This document shows positions 8,469-16,734 of a stretch of DNA of 64,000 nucleotides, one piece after another; the first letter of the stretch is position 1, and each line of letters begins with the position of its first letter. The notes under the pieces are model-generated. The model did not search any database, was not told the DNA's origin, and was given only the letters and a program-made list of their open reading frames with translations. This stretch comes from Streptosporangium sp040640155 (GTDB lineage Bacteria; Actinomycetota; Actinomycetes; Streptosporangiales; Streptosporangiaceae), in NCBI RefSeq assembly GCF_040640155.1, contig NZ_JBFABE010000003.1, positions 124,001-188,000 on the forward strand. The letters run 5' to 3'. The translations under genes and the position numbers were made by a program.

Positions 8469-9683
8469 TCAGCCCATCTTCTTCTTGAGGTTCTCGTCCA
8501 GCGCCGCCAGGAAGTCCTGGGTGGTCAGCCACTTGGCGTCGCCGCCGACCAGCAGGGCGAGGTCCTTGGTCATCTGACCGCCCTCGACGGTCTCCACGCA
8601 GACCTGCTCCAGCTTGTCGGCGAAGTCGGACACCGCGGGGGTGTTGTCGAGCTTGCCGCGGTGCTGGAGGCCCCGGGTCCACGCGAAGATCGAGGCGATC
8701 GGGTTCGTGGAGGTGGGGTTGCCCTTCTGGTGCTCGCGGTAGTGGCGGGTCACCGTGCCGTGGGCGGCCTCGGCCTCGACGGTCCGCCCGTCCGGGGTGA
8801 GCAGCACCGAGGTCATCAGGCCGAGCGAGCCGAAGCCCTGCGCGACCGTGTCGGACTGGACGTCGCCGTCGTAGTTCTTGGCGGCCCAGACGTAGCCGCC
8901 CTCCCACTTGAGCGCCGCGGCGACCATGTCGTCGATCAGGCGGTGCTCGTAGGTGATCCCGGCGGCGTCGAAGTCGGCCTTGAACTCCGACTCGAAGACC
9001 TCGGCGAAGATGTCCTTGAAGCGGCCGTCGTAGGCCTTCAGGATCGTGTTCTTCGTGGACAGGTAGACCGGGTAACCGCGGGAGAGGCCGTAGCGCATCG
9101 AGGCGCGGGCGAAGTCGCGGATCGAGTCGTCCAGGTTGTACATCGCCATCGCGATGCCGGGGCCGGGGAAGTCGTAGACGTCCAGCTCGACCGGCGCGGA
9201 GCCGTCCTTGGGGGTGTAGGTGAGGGTCAGGCTGCCCTCGCCGGGGACCTTCAGGTCGGTGGCGCGGTACTGGTCGCCGAACGCGTGACGGCCGATGATG
9301 ATCGGCTTGGTCCAGCCGGGGACGAGCCTGGGCACGTTGGACATGATGATCGGCTCACGGAAGATGACACCGCCGAGGATGTTACGGATGGTCCCGTTCG
9401 GGGACTTCCACATCTTCTTGAGGCCGAACTCCTCGACCCTGGCCTCGTCGGGAGTGATCGTGGCGCACTTGACGCCGACGCCGTACTGCTTGATGGCGTT
9501 GGCGGCGTCGATCGTCACCTGGTCGTCGGTGGCGTCGCGGTGCTCGATCCCCAGGTCGTAGTACTTCAGGTCGACGTCCAGGTAGGGAAGGATCAACTGG
9601 TCCTTGATGAACTGCCAGATGATCCGGGTCATCTCGTCGCCGTCAAGCTCGACGACGGGGCCCTCTACCTTGATCTTGGGCAT
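8469..9683 (-). CDS. icd: NADP-dependent isocitrate dehydrogenase, homodimeric type
   Basis: The 404-residue protein matches the homodimeric, eukaryote-like class of isocitrate dehydrogenase, not the 740-residue monomeric form found in many actinobacteria. Visible signatures are ELDGDEMTRIIW at the N-terminus, SPNGTIRNILGG (isocitrate binding, about residues 94-105), and EAAHGTVTRHYREHQKG near the C-terminus (cofactor region). It converts isocitrate to 2-oxoglutarate and CO2 with NADP+ in the cytoplasm. The ATG at 9683 follows a GAAGGGGA site. It ends at the strong terminator at 8391-8424. Confidence 0.96.
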   Translation of the reverse strand: MPKIKVEGPVVELDGDEMTRIIWQFIKDQLILPYLDVDLKYYDLGIEHRDATDDQVTIDAANAIKQYGVGVKCATITPDEARVEEFGLKKMWKSPNGTIRNILGGVIFREPIIMSNVPRLVPGWTKPIIIGRHAFGDQYRATDLKVPGEGSLTLTYTPKDGSAPVELDVYDFPGPGIAMAMYNLDDSIRDFARASMRYGLSRGYPVYLSTKNTILKAYDGRFKDIFAEVFESEFKADFDAAGITYEHRLIDDMVAAALKWEGGYVWAAKNYDGDVQSDTVAQGFGSLGLMTSVLLTPDGRTVEAEAAHGTVTRHYREHQKGNPTSTNPIASIFAWTRGLQHRGKLDNTPAVSDFADKLEQVCVETVEGGQMTKDLALLVGGDAKWLTTQDFLAALDENLKKKMG

Positions 9684-9799
9684 GCGTATGGTTCCCCTTC
9701 TGAACTAATTTGACCAGACAGTCCTTTTTGAGGCTCACTGGCCGTTGAGGCTATCGGACGTGGTCGATCACCTCGCGGCGCACCCGGTCATCCGACCTG

Positions 9800-10087
9800 T
9801 CACATGGGTATGTGGTCCTTGAACTCCAGGATGGCCCCGGACACCATCAGCACGACGCCCAGGCCTCCCAGCGTGAGGGCGTCGGTGGCCCTGCGGCGGA
9901 CGGCGAGCCGCCCGCCCCCGGCCAGCCGGGCGAGCGCCCCCAGGACCATGACGGCGCCCATGGCGATCCCGCCCCAGTAGGGCAGGTCCAGCAGCACGGC
10001 GCCGAGCAGCGCGACGAGCGCGCCGCCCAGCACCAGGGGGTAGGCCCCCCAGCGTTCGCCCTTCGCGTCGGCCGCTCGCGCGTTCAC
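9800..10087 (-). CDS. DUF3017-like small membrane protein
   Basis: The 95-residue protein has three hydrophobic segments (about residues 15-33, 38-57 and 70-86) joined by short basic loops (LAVRRRATD), consistent with an inner-membrane protein with three helices. Size, topology and placement between mdh and folD fit the DUF3017 family of actinobacteria, whose function is unknown. It lies 49 bp downstream of the citrate synthase stop in the same direction and may be co-transcribed with it. The family name rests on context and topology, not on a strong motif. Confidence 0.7.
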   Translation of the reverse strand: MNARAADAKGERWGAYPLVLGGALVALLGAVLLDLPYWGGIAMGAVMVLGALARLAGGGRLAVRRRATDALTLGGLGVVLMVSGAILEFKDHIPM

Positions 10088-10136
10088 CGGCCCACCACCC
10101 GTTCTCGCCCCCGGTTCTGGCTCGTCGCTCCCCGGC

Positions 10137-11258
10137 TCATCGCTCGGAGATCGGCTTCCACTTCTGGTCCCGCTCGCCGATGTACTCGCTGTCCGGGCGG
10201 ATCAGCCGGTTGTCGGCGTGCTGTTCGATGACGTGCGCGGTCCATCCTGACATGCGGCTGACCGAGAAGACGGGAGTGAATAGGTCCGTCGGGATGCCCA
10301 GGTAGTGGTAGACGGTCGCCGCGTAGAAGTCGACGTTCGGGTAGAGGCCCTTCGTCTCGAGGACGACCTCCTCCATCTCCTTGGACATGCGGTAGTAGGT
10401 GTCGTCGCCGGAGGCCTCGCCGAGTTCCTGCGACATCTTGCGCAGGTGCGTGGCGCGCGGGTCCTCGGTCTTGTAGACGCGGTGCCCGAAGCCCATGATC
10501 TTCTCGCCGGCGGCGAGCCGCTCGCGGACGTTCGCCGCGACCCCGCCCGGGTCCATGGACTCCAGGGTGCGCATGACCTGCTCGTTGGCACCGCCGTGCA
10601 GCGGGCCCTTGAGGGTGCCGATGGCGGCCACGACCGCCGAGTGCATGTCCGACAGGGTCGCGGCGCAGACCCGGGCGGCGAAGGTGGAGGCGTTCATCGT
10701 GTGGTCGGCGTGCAGGACCAGGCAGGCGTCGAAGATCGCGACCTCGCGCTCACCGGGGGTACGGCCGGTGATCTGCAGCAGGAAGTTCGCCGCCACGCTC
10801 AGCTCGGGGTCGGGGTCGGGGACCGCGCCCCCGGTCCTGGCCGCGTGGTAGCGGGCCACCAGGATCGGCTGCTGCGCGGTCAGCCGGGCCGCCTTGCGCA
10901 GGTTCGCCTCGGGCTCGTTGGAGTCCTTGTCCGGATCGTCGCCCCCGGCCAGCGAGACCAGCGTGCGCAGCGCCTCCATCGGGGCCTGCTTCTCGGCGAT
11001 CTCGGCGATGTTGGCCTCGGCGAGGGTGCCGAGCGTGCGCCCCCGGACCAGCTCCCGTCCGTAGTCGGCCAGCTGCCGCGCGGTGGGGAGCGTGCCGCAC
11101 TGCAACAGGTGCGCGGTCTCTTCGAAGGTGGTGCGACCGGCCAGATCGTGGATGTCGTAGCCACGATAGAACAGACGACCGGCCTGACCGTCGATGTCAC
11201 TGAGCGCGGTGGACGCGGCTACGACATCGGCGAGACCTTTGGTGGGCTTGTCCGCCAT
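10137..11258 (-). CDS. citrate synthase (type 2, hexamer-independent short form)
   Basis: The 373-residue enzyme condenses acetyl-CoA with oxaloacetate. The catalytic residues are visible: His221 in GPLHGGANE, His259 in GFGHRVYK and Asp310 in NVDFYAA. The length is that of the short citrate synthase or 2-methylcitrate synthase group in actinobacteria, so a role in the methylcitrate route is also possible; no prpB or prpD lies nearby, which favours citrate synthase. The ATG at 11258 has a good GGAGGAA site. It shares a 181-bp divergent region with the FHA gene; TAGACT upstream is a possible minus-10 box. Confidence 0.9.
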   Translation of the reverse strand: MADKPTKGLADVVAASTALSDIDGQAGRLFYRGYDIHDLAGRTTFEETAHLLQCGTLPTARQLADYGRELVRGRTLGTLAEANIAEIAEKQAPMEALRTLVSLAGGDDPDKDSNEPEANLRKAARLTAQQPILVARYHAARTGGAVPDPDPELSVAANFLLQITGRTPGEREVAIFDACLVLHADHTMNASTFAARVCAATLSDMHSAVVAAIGTLKGPLHGGANEQVMRTLESMDPGGVAANVRERLAAGEKIMGFGHRVYKTEDPRATHLRKMSQELGEASGDDTYYRMSKEMEEVVLETKGLYPNVDFYAATVYHYLGIPTDLFTPVFSVSRMSGWTAHVIEQHADNRLIRPDSEYIGERDQKWKPISER

Positions 11259-11439
11259 GAGTGTTTCCTCCGCTTATCTGTGCCCGAAGTCTACCCCTGA
11301 GCAGCGGAAACCCTCCCAAGAGGTACACGCCAATTTCACGAGGGATTCTCCTTCTGGCAAAGGCGATTCCCCATCACCTCCTTTGGGTAAGCCGGAGCTG
11401 TAGGAATAGTTACGGCGGGCTACCTGGGGAGGAACTGCC

Positions 11440-12093
11440 GTGGAGGGGCCGTTCATACGCATCGAGGACACAGGCGAGGTGGTCCCGTTGCGCCCCGAGA
11501 TCACGACGATCGGACGTGGCCGGGGAGTGGACATCCGGCTCACCGATCCGAGTGTTTCCCGGCTGCACGCGGAGTTCGTCCGGCGCGGACCCTACCTTTA
11601 CGTCGTTGACCTGGGCCTGTCCCGCAACGGCACGCGGGTCAACGGCCGGCCGATCGCCCGCAGGGTGCTGGACGACGGTGACGTGGTGTCCTTCGGCGCG
11701 GCACGAGGCAGGATCGGCGGGGTCCCGCGTGAGGACTTCGCCCCGGAGGTCGAGCTCCGCCGCGCCGCGGCGCCGGAGCTGACCAGGCGGGAGGTGGACG
11801 TCCTGACGTCGCTGTGCCGTCCGGCGCTCTCGGACGAGGCGTTCGTGGCACCGGCCACGGCGCGGGAGATCGCCGACGACCTGGTGGTGACGGAGGCCGC
11901 CGTCAAGCAGCACCTCCTGCGCCTCTACCAGAAGTTCCGGATCCCGGAGGGGACCAACCGGCGCACCAGGCTGGCGAACGAGGTCGTCGCCCTGGGACTG
12001 GTCAGGCCCACCCCGGTGGTGCCGCCGCAGCGGGCCTCCGGCGCGCCCGAGACGCAGACGGCGGGCACCGGCGCGAACCGCAGGGCCTCGTAA
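11440..12093 (+). CDS. FHA domain protein with C-terminal helix-turn-helix
   Basis: The 217-residue protein has an FHA phosphothreonine-binding domain (about residues 15-90) with the key GRGRGVDIRL, SVSRLHAEF and LSRNGTRVNG motifs. A second region (about 107-180, LTRREVDVLTSL to ATAREIADDLVVTEAAVKQHLLRLYQKF) resembles a LuxR/sigma-region-4-type helix-turn-helix. It may therefore link Ser/Thr kinase signalling to DNA binding; the kinase at 4-6.5 kb is one possible partner, which is inference. The GTG at 11440 follows GGGGAGGA. The tail is Pro/Ala-rich and probably disordered. Confidence 0.75.
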   Translation: MEGPFIRIEDTGEVVPLRPEITTIGRGRGVDIRLTDPSVSRLHAEFVRRGPYLYVVDLGLSRNGTRVNGRPIARRVLDDGDVVSFGAARGRIGGVPREDFAPEVELRRAAAPELTRREVDVLTSLCRPALSDEAFVAPATAREIADDLVVTEAAVKQHLLRLYQKFRIPEGTNRRTRLANEVVALGLVRPTPVVPPQRASGAPETQTAGTGANRRAS

Positions 12094-12252
12094 CCGGGCC
12101 CGCCCGCGGGCCGGTTCGCCCGCGGGTCCGGATCCTTCCACGACGCGGCCGGGACCACCGGGCGGCCGCGGGGACCACCGGCGGCCGCGCCTCACCTCAC
12201 CTTGGTCAGCGGCCTCACCCTGGTCAGCGGGTCGCCGACGACCCTGAAACGG

Positions 12253-13113
12253 TCAGCCGTGCGCGCGGACACGCCTCTCGGCGGCCTCGACCACGTTGGT
12301 GAGCAGCATGGCCCGCGTCATCGGGCCCACGCCGCCGGGGTTGGGGGTGAGGAAGCCCGCCACGTCCTCGACGCCGGGGGCGACGTCACCGGCGATCTTC
12401 CCGTCGACGCGGGAGACGCCGACGTCGAGCACGGCGGCACCCGGCTTCACCATGTCCGCGGTGATCAGGTGCGGCACCCCCGCGGCGGCGACGACGATGT
12501 CGGCGCGCCGGGTGTGGGCCGGCAGGTCGCGGGTGCCGGTGTGGCAGAGGGTGACGGTGGCGTTCTCCGAGCGGCGGGTCAGCAGCAGGCCGAGCGAGCG
12601 GCCCACGGTGATCCCCCGGCCGACCACGACGACCTCGGCCCCCTTGATCGGCACCCCGTACTCCTGCAGCAGCGCCACGATCCCGTACGGCGTGCAGGGC
12701 AGCGGCGCGTCCACCATGTGGACCAGGCGGCCCAGGTTGACCGGGTGGAGGCCGTCGGCGTCCTTGGCCGGGTCCATCCGCTCGATCAGCGCCTGGGTGT
12801 CGAGGTGGCGCGGGAGCGGGAGCTGGACGATGTAGCCGGTGCACTCGTCGGAGGCGTCGAGCTCGTCGACGACCGCCTCGACCTCGGCCTGGGTGGCGTC
12901 CTCGGGCAGGTCCCTGCGGATGGAGGAGATGCCGACCTCGGCACAGTCGCGGTGCTTGCCCGCCACGTAGATCTGGCTGCCCGGGTCGGCCCCCACCAGC
13001 ACGGTGCCGAGCCCCGGGACGACGCCCCGCTCCGCCAGCGCGGCCACCCGCACCGCGAGGTCCGCCTTGATCTTCGCCGCCGTGGCCTTGCCGTCGAGAA
13101 TCCGAGCGCTCAT
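12253..13113 (-). CDS. folD: methylenetetrahydrofolate dehydrogenase / methenyltetrahydrofolate cyclohydrolase
   Basis: The 286-residue bifunctional enzyme interconverts 5,10-methylene- and 10-formyl-tetrahydrofolate with NADP+. It has YVAGKHRDCAEVG with the catalytic Lys53, PLPRHLD, PCTPYGIV, the cofactor loop GRGITVGRS and the C-terminal signature TPNPGGVGPMT. The ATG at 13113 gives the usual family start (MSARILDGK); the frame stays open upstream to 13356, but that extension is Pro/Arg-rich and unlike FolD. Its product 10-formyl-THF is the substrate of PurN and PurH encoded about 1-3 kb away, a natural pathway grouping. Confidence 0.96.
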   Translation of the reverse strand: MSARILDGKATAAKIKADLAVRVAALAERGVVPGLGTVLVGADPGSQIYVAGKHRDCAEVGISSIRRDLPEDATQAEVEAVVDELDASDECTGYIVQLPLPRHLDTQALIERMDPAKDADGLHPVNLGRLVHMVDAPLPCTPYGIVALLQEYGVPIKGAEVVVVGRGITVGRSLGLLLTRRSENATVTLCHTGTRDLPAHTRRADIVVAAAGVPHLITADMVKPGAAVLDVGVSRVDGKIAGDVAPGVEDVAGFLTPNPGGVGPMTRAMLLTNVVEAAERRVRAHG

Positions 13114-13270
13114 AGGGGCCACCCTCTCACGGGATCGGCCACGCCCCGCTCCCCGCTCCACCCGGCGGTCGCTCGCCGAGCCGGCCGGGGCTCCGTCTCC
13201 CGGTGCACGGCGGTTCCGGGTGGGACCCGGCCGCTCCGCCGCTCCCCGCGCCCGACGATCTCGCGTGGGG

Positions 13271-13444
13271 TCAGCCGCGCTCCGCCTCCCTGCGCTCGAT
13301 GATCCTGCGGGTGAAGGGGATGAACTCCACGGCCCGTCCGCCGAGGTAGGCCGCACCGAGCGCGAAGATGATCATCATCCAGGGGCTTCCCCAGATACCG
13401 TGCATGATCACGAAGGCGTACAGGGCGTGGTCGAGCGACGGCAT
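13271..13444 (-). CDS. small membrane protein, function unknown
   Basis: This 57-residue protein starts at an ATG (13444) with an AGGAG site 7 bases upstream; the longer open frame to 13483 lacks one. One or two hydrophobic segments (YAFVIMHGIWGSPWMMIIFALGAAYLG) precede a short cytoplasmic-like tail IIERREAERG. I do not recognise a family. It lies upstream of folD in the same direction, so it could be the first gene of a short folD transcript (157 bp gap). Confidence 0.6.
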   Translation of the reverse strand: MPSLDHALYAFVIMHGIWGSPWMMIIFALGAAYLGGRAVEFIPFTRRIIERREAERG

Positions 13445-13549
13445 AGGGAAGCTCCTGGATTCGGACGAAAGAGGATGCTTCACCCTAACCGCGGGTCAAA
13501 CCTTTTTCAGCCGACCAGTCCTGTCCAAATGGCCACTTTCCTATCTCCC

Positions 13550-13840
13550 GTGTACGGCCGCCCACCTTCCGTACACGGCGGCCACCCTCCGGGGCACGGT
13601 CGTCACCGTCCGGACACGGTAGCCACCCTCCGGGGCACGGTCGTCACCGTCCGGACACGGTAGCCACCCTCCGGGGNNNNNNNNNNNNNNNNNNNNNNNN
13701 NNNNNNNNNNNNNNNNNNNNNNNNNNNNNNNNNNNNNNNNNNNNNNNNNNNNNNNNNNNNNNNNNNNNNNNNNNGGCACGGTCGTCACCGTCCGGACACG
13801 GTCGCCCCTTCGAGGCACGGCCGCCACGATCACGCGGCGG
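13550..13840. repeat. 41-bp tandem repeat array interrupted by an assembly gap (13677-13774)
   Basis: Between purH and the small membrane gene the sequence is a head-to-tail array. Two exact 41-bp units (13591-13631, 13632-13672, each starting GGGGCACGGTCGTCACCGTC) run into 98 N, and a further copy resumes at 13775. Each unit is made of two degenerate 20-21-bp halves, and more diverged halves flank both sides. ACGGTCGTCACCGT inside the unit can form a small hairpin. The rest of 13445-13892 holds no gene that I can see. The array may be longer in the real genome than shown. Confidence 0.85.
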
Positions 13841-13892
13841 CCGTACCCCCGGCCCGGCTCCCGGTCCGGCCCCTGGCCCCGGTCGGGGAGGG

Positions 13893-15437
13893 TCAGTGGA
13901 AGAAGTGGCGGGTGCCGGTGAAGTAGAGCGTCACCCCGGCGGCCTCGGCCGCGGCGACGACCTCCTCGTCCCGGATCGAGCCGCCCGGCTCCACGATCGC
14001 CTTCACCCCGGCCTCGATGAGGATCTGCGGGCCGTCCGCGAAGGGGAAGAACGCGTCGGAGGCCGCGGCGGCCCCCCGCGCGCGCTCCCCGGCCCGGGAG
14101 ACCGCGAGCCGCGCCGAGTCGACCCGGTTGACCTGGCCCATGCCGACGCCGACGCTGGCGCCGTCCGCGGCGAGCAGGATCGCGTTGGACTTCACCGACC
14201 GGCACGCCCTCCAGGCGAACGCCAAATCTGCGAGGACCTCGGCGGAGGCCGCCGGTCCCGCCTTCAGCTCCCAGGTGGACGGGTCGTCCCCGGGCGCGTC
14301 GACGCGGTCGGCGGCCTGCACCAGCAGCCCGCCGTCGATCCGGCGGAACTCCGAGGGGTTGGACGGCCCGCCCGGGCAGGCGAGCAGCCGGATGTTCTTC
14401 TTGGCGGTGAGCGTCGCCAGCGCCTCCTCGGTGAAGGAGGGGGCCACCACGACCTCGGTGAACACCTCGGCGATCTGCGCGGCCAGCTCCCCGGTCACCT
14501 CGGCGTTGACCGCGATCACGCCGCCGTACGCCGAGACCGGGTCGCAGGCGTGAGCCTTGCGGTGCGCCTCGGCGACGTCGGCGCCGATCGCGACGCCGCA
14601 CGGGTTCTGGTGCTTGATGATCGCCACGGCGGGGCCGCCGAAGTCCCACGCGGCCCGCCAGGCCGCGTCGGCGTCCAGGTAGTTGTTGTAGGACATCTCC
14701 TTGCCGTGCAGCTGCTCGGCCGCGGCCAGGCCGTCCTTCTGGTCGGTGTACAGGGCCGCGCCCTGGTGCGGGTTCTCGCCGTAGCGCAGCGACGAGCGCA
14801 GCTCCCACGCGGCACCCATGTAGCGCGGCCAGGCACCCTCCTCGGCCGCGTACACCTCGGCGAACCAGGAGGCCACCGCGGTGTCGTAGGCGGCGGTGTG
14901 GGCGTACGCGGCGGCGGCCAGGCGGCGGCGCTCGGTGAGGGTGAAACCGCCCGCCTCGATCGCGGCGAGCACGTCGCCGTAGGAGGCGGGGTCGACCACG
15001 ACCGCGGCGGTGGCGTGGTTCTTGGCCCCGGCCCGGATCATCGCGGGGCCGCCGATGTCGATCTGCTCCACGCACTCGGCGTCGGAGGCGCCGGAGTCCA
15101 CGGTCTGCCGGAACGGGTAGAGGTTGACCACCACCAGCTCGAACGGCTCGATCTCCAGCTCCTCGAGCTGCTTGACGTGGGAGGGGTTGCCGCCGTCGGC
15201 GAGCAGGCCCGCGTGCACGCGCGGGTGCAGGGTCTTGACCCGGCCGTCGAGGCACTCGGGGAAGCCGGTCAGGGACTCGACAGGAGTGACCGGGACGCCG
15301 AAGGAGGCGATCCTGGCGGCGGTGCCCCCGGTGGAGACGATCTCCACACCCGCGGCGTCGAGGCCGCGGGCCAGTTCCTCCAGCCCGCTCTTGTCATACA
15401 CCGCGATCAACGCGCGCCGGATGGCGATGCGGGTCAC
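13893..15437 (-). CDS. purH: bifunctional AICAR formyltransferase / IMP cyclohydrolase
   Basis: The 514-residue enzyme performs the last two steps of purine synthesis, formylating AICAR with 10-formyl-THF and closing the ring to IMP. The N-terminal cyclohydrolase domain (about 1-200) starts IAVYDKSGLEELARGL with STGGTA and KTLHPRVHAGLL; the formyltransferase domain has the catalytic Lys-His pair in IIKHQNPCGVAIG and ends with the normal YFTGTRHFFH. Length is typical. It lies 46 bp downstream of purN in the same direction and is probably in one operon with it. The region after its stop is the 41-bp repeat array. Confidence 0.97.
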   Translation of the reverse strand: MTRIAIRRALIAVYDKSGLEELARGLDAAGVEIVSTGGTAARIASFGVPVTPVESLTGFPECLDGRVKTLHPRVHAGLLADGGNPSHVKQLEELEIEPFELVVVNLYPFRQTVDSGASDAECVEQIDIGGPAMIRAGAKNHATAAVVVDPASYGDVLAAIEAGGFTLTERRRLAAAAYAHTAAYDTAVASWFAEVYAAEEGAWPRYMGAAWELRSSLRYGENPHQGAALYTDQKDGLAAAEQLHGKEMSYNNYLDADAAWRAAWDFGGPAVAIIKHQNPCGVAIGADVAEAHRKAHACDPVSAYGGVIAVNAEVTGELAAQIAEVFTEVVVAPSFTEEALATLTAKKNIRLLACPGGPSNPSEFRRIDGGLLVQAADRVDAPGDDPSTWELKAGPAASAEVLADLAFAWRACRSVKSNAILLAADGASVGVGMGQVNRVDSARLAVSRAGERARGAAAASDAFFPFADGPQILIEAGVKAIVEPGGSIRDEEVVAAAEAAGVTLYFTGTRHFFH

Positions 15438-15483
15438 TTCGTGCTCCTCCTGGTTGTTTCCGGTTCTCTCCGGGGGGTCCGGC

Positions 15484-16104
15484 TCATTCGCCGGTGCGTC
15501 CGAATCGGACGGTCCTGCCGGTCACGGTCCAGCCCTCACGGGCCATCCGGCCGACGGTGTCGACGAGCAGGTGGCGCTCGACGGTCTTGATGCGCTCGTG
15601 CAGGGTGGGCTCGTCGTCGCCGTCCAGCACCGGCACGGCCTGCTGCGCGATGATCGGCCCGGTGTCGACGCCGGCGTCGGCGAGCATCACCGTGCAGCCG
15701 GTGACGCGCACCCCGTACGCGAGCGCGTCCCGTACGCCGTGCGCGCCGGGGAAGGAGGGCAGCAGCGCGGGATGGGTGTTCAGGACCGGGAAGGCCCGCA
15801 GGGTGGGCGTGCCGAGGATCTTCATGAAACCCGCGCAGACCACCAGGTCGGGCCGGTACCCGGCGATCCGGTCGGCCAGGGCCAGGTCCCACGCCCCGCG
15901 GTCCGGGTGGTCGGCCAGCCTCTCCACGAAGGTCGGCAGCCCGGCGCGCTCGGCGCGCGCCAGCCCCTCGATCCCGTCGCGGTCGGCCCCCACCGCCACC
16001 ACGCGGGCGCCGTAGGTCTCGTCTGCCACGGCGTCCAGCAGGGCCTGTAGGTTGGTTCCAGAACCGGACACGAGGACCACAAGCCGAACGGCCTGGGATG
16101 ACAC
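15484..16104 (-). CDS. purN: phosphoribosylglycinamide formyltransferase
   Basis: The 206-residue enzyme transfers a formyl group from 10-formyl-THF to GAR in purine synthesis. The motifs are VVLVSGSGTNLQAL at the N-terminus, the catalytic Asn-His region NTHPALLPSFPG, and the catalytic Asp in DAGVDTGPII. The GTG at 16104 has GGAGAG about 5 bases upstream and gives the normal N-terminus; the longer frame to 16143 would add 13 residues. It is probably co-transcribed with purH. It is divergent from a small membrane gene on the plus strand. Confidence 0.95.
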   Translation of the reverse strand: MSSQAVRLVVLVSGSGTNLQALLDAVADETYGARVVAVGADRDGIEGLARAERAGLPTFVERLADHPDRGAWDLALADRIAGYRPDLVVCAGFMKILGTPTLRAFPVLNTHPALLPSFPGAHGVRDALAYGVRVTGCTVMLADAGVDTGPIIAQQAVPVLDGDDEPTLHERIKTVERHLLVDTVGRMAREGWTVTGRTVRFGRTGE

Positions 16105-16183
16105 CGACGCTCTCCATTCGGACGGGGACTCACGCCGCTGCAAGGGTATCGGCCTGTCCGTACGAACGATACAAGGAGGTCAG

Positions 16184-16594
16184 GTGACACTACCGGTCCA
16201 GGTGCGGCCCGCCGAGAGTGCCGGTCGCAGGGCGCTGTGGCTCGCCGTCGTCGCGGTGGTGATGACGCTGGTGCTCCCGCTGGCGGGGGTCTTCATGGCG
16301 CTCTTCGCCCTGGTCGCCTCGATCCGCGCGATCCGGACGCTGCGTACCGTTCCCAAACCCGTCGGCATCGCCGTGACAGGCGTCGTGCTGTCGGCCGGCG
16401 CGCTGGTGGTGTCGCTCGCGATGGCCGCGATGCAGTTCTACTTCAGCGACGAGCTGACCGCCTATGCCGAGTGCGGCAGGGGCGCGGGCACGGTCGCGTC
16501 GCAGAACGAGTGCGTCGAGCAGCTCGAACGGGCCATGGAGAAGAAGATGCCCTTCGTGCGGCCGGGCCAGATGCAGTTCCCCTTCCCGCCCTGA
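16184..16594 (+). CDS. putative DUF4190-like small membrane protein
   Basis: The 136-residue protein has two membrane helices (about residues 17-44 and 61-83) joined by a short basic loop (RAIRTLRTVPKPVG), and a short outer or C-terminal tail with two Cys. This topology is like small DUF4190-type actinobacterial membrane proteins, but I cannot assign the family firmly. The GTG at 16184 has a perfect AAGGAGG at 16173-16179. It sits between purN and the PerM-like gene, on the opposite strand to both, so it is probably a separate transcript. Confidence 0.65.
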   Translation: MTLPVQVRPAESAGRRALWLAVVAVVMTLVLPLAGVFMALFALVASIRAIRTLRTVPKPVGIAVTGVVLSAGALVVSLAMAAMQFYFSDELTAYAECGRGAGTVASQNECVEQLERAMEKKMPFVRPGQMQFPFPP

Positions 16595-16672
16595 GAACCG
16601 CCCTGCAACCCCGCGGAGAGCCACCCGGGGATCCGCCCGGAGCGCTCACGGGAGATCTCTCGGACGACCGCG

Positions 16673-16702
16673 CCGCCCGCACCCGGTGACGGGTACGGGC
16701 GG
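16673..16702. terminator. convergent hairpin terminator
   Basis: CCGCCCG at 16673-16679 pairs with CGGGCGG at 16696-16702; after one mismatch the inner ACCCG/CGGGT pairs continue to a 4-base loop. The hairpin lies between the convergent small membrane gene and the PerM-like gene. No T-tract follows. Confidence 0.45.
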
Positions 16703-16734
16703 CGGGGAGCGGCCGGCCCCGGGGTACCGGTGGT

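Noticed and set aside
13113..13356. Longer folD start
   Set aside because: The extension is Pro/Arg-rich and unlike FolD; the family start is at 13113.
13550..13840. CRISPR array
   Set aside because: Repeats are directly adjacent with no unique spacers, and no cas gene is present.
13603..15255. Minus-strand frame with a run of X residues
   Set aside because: Out-of-frame shadow of purH that reads through the N gap.
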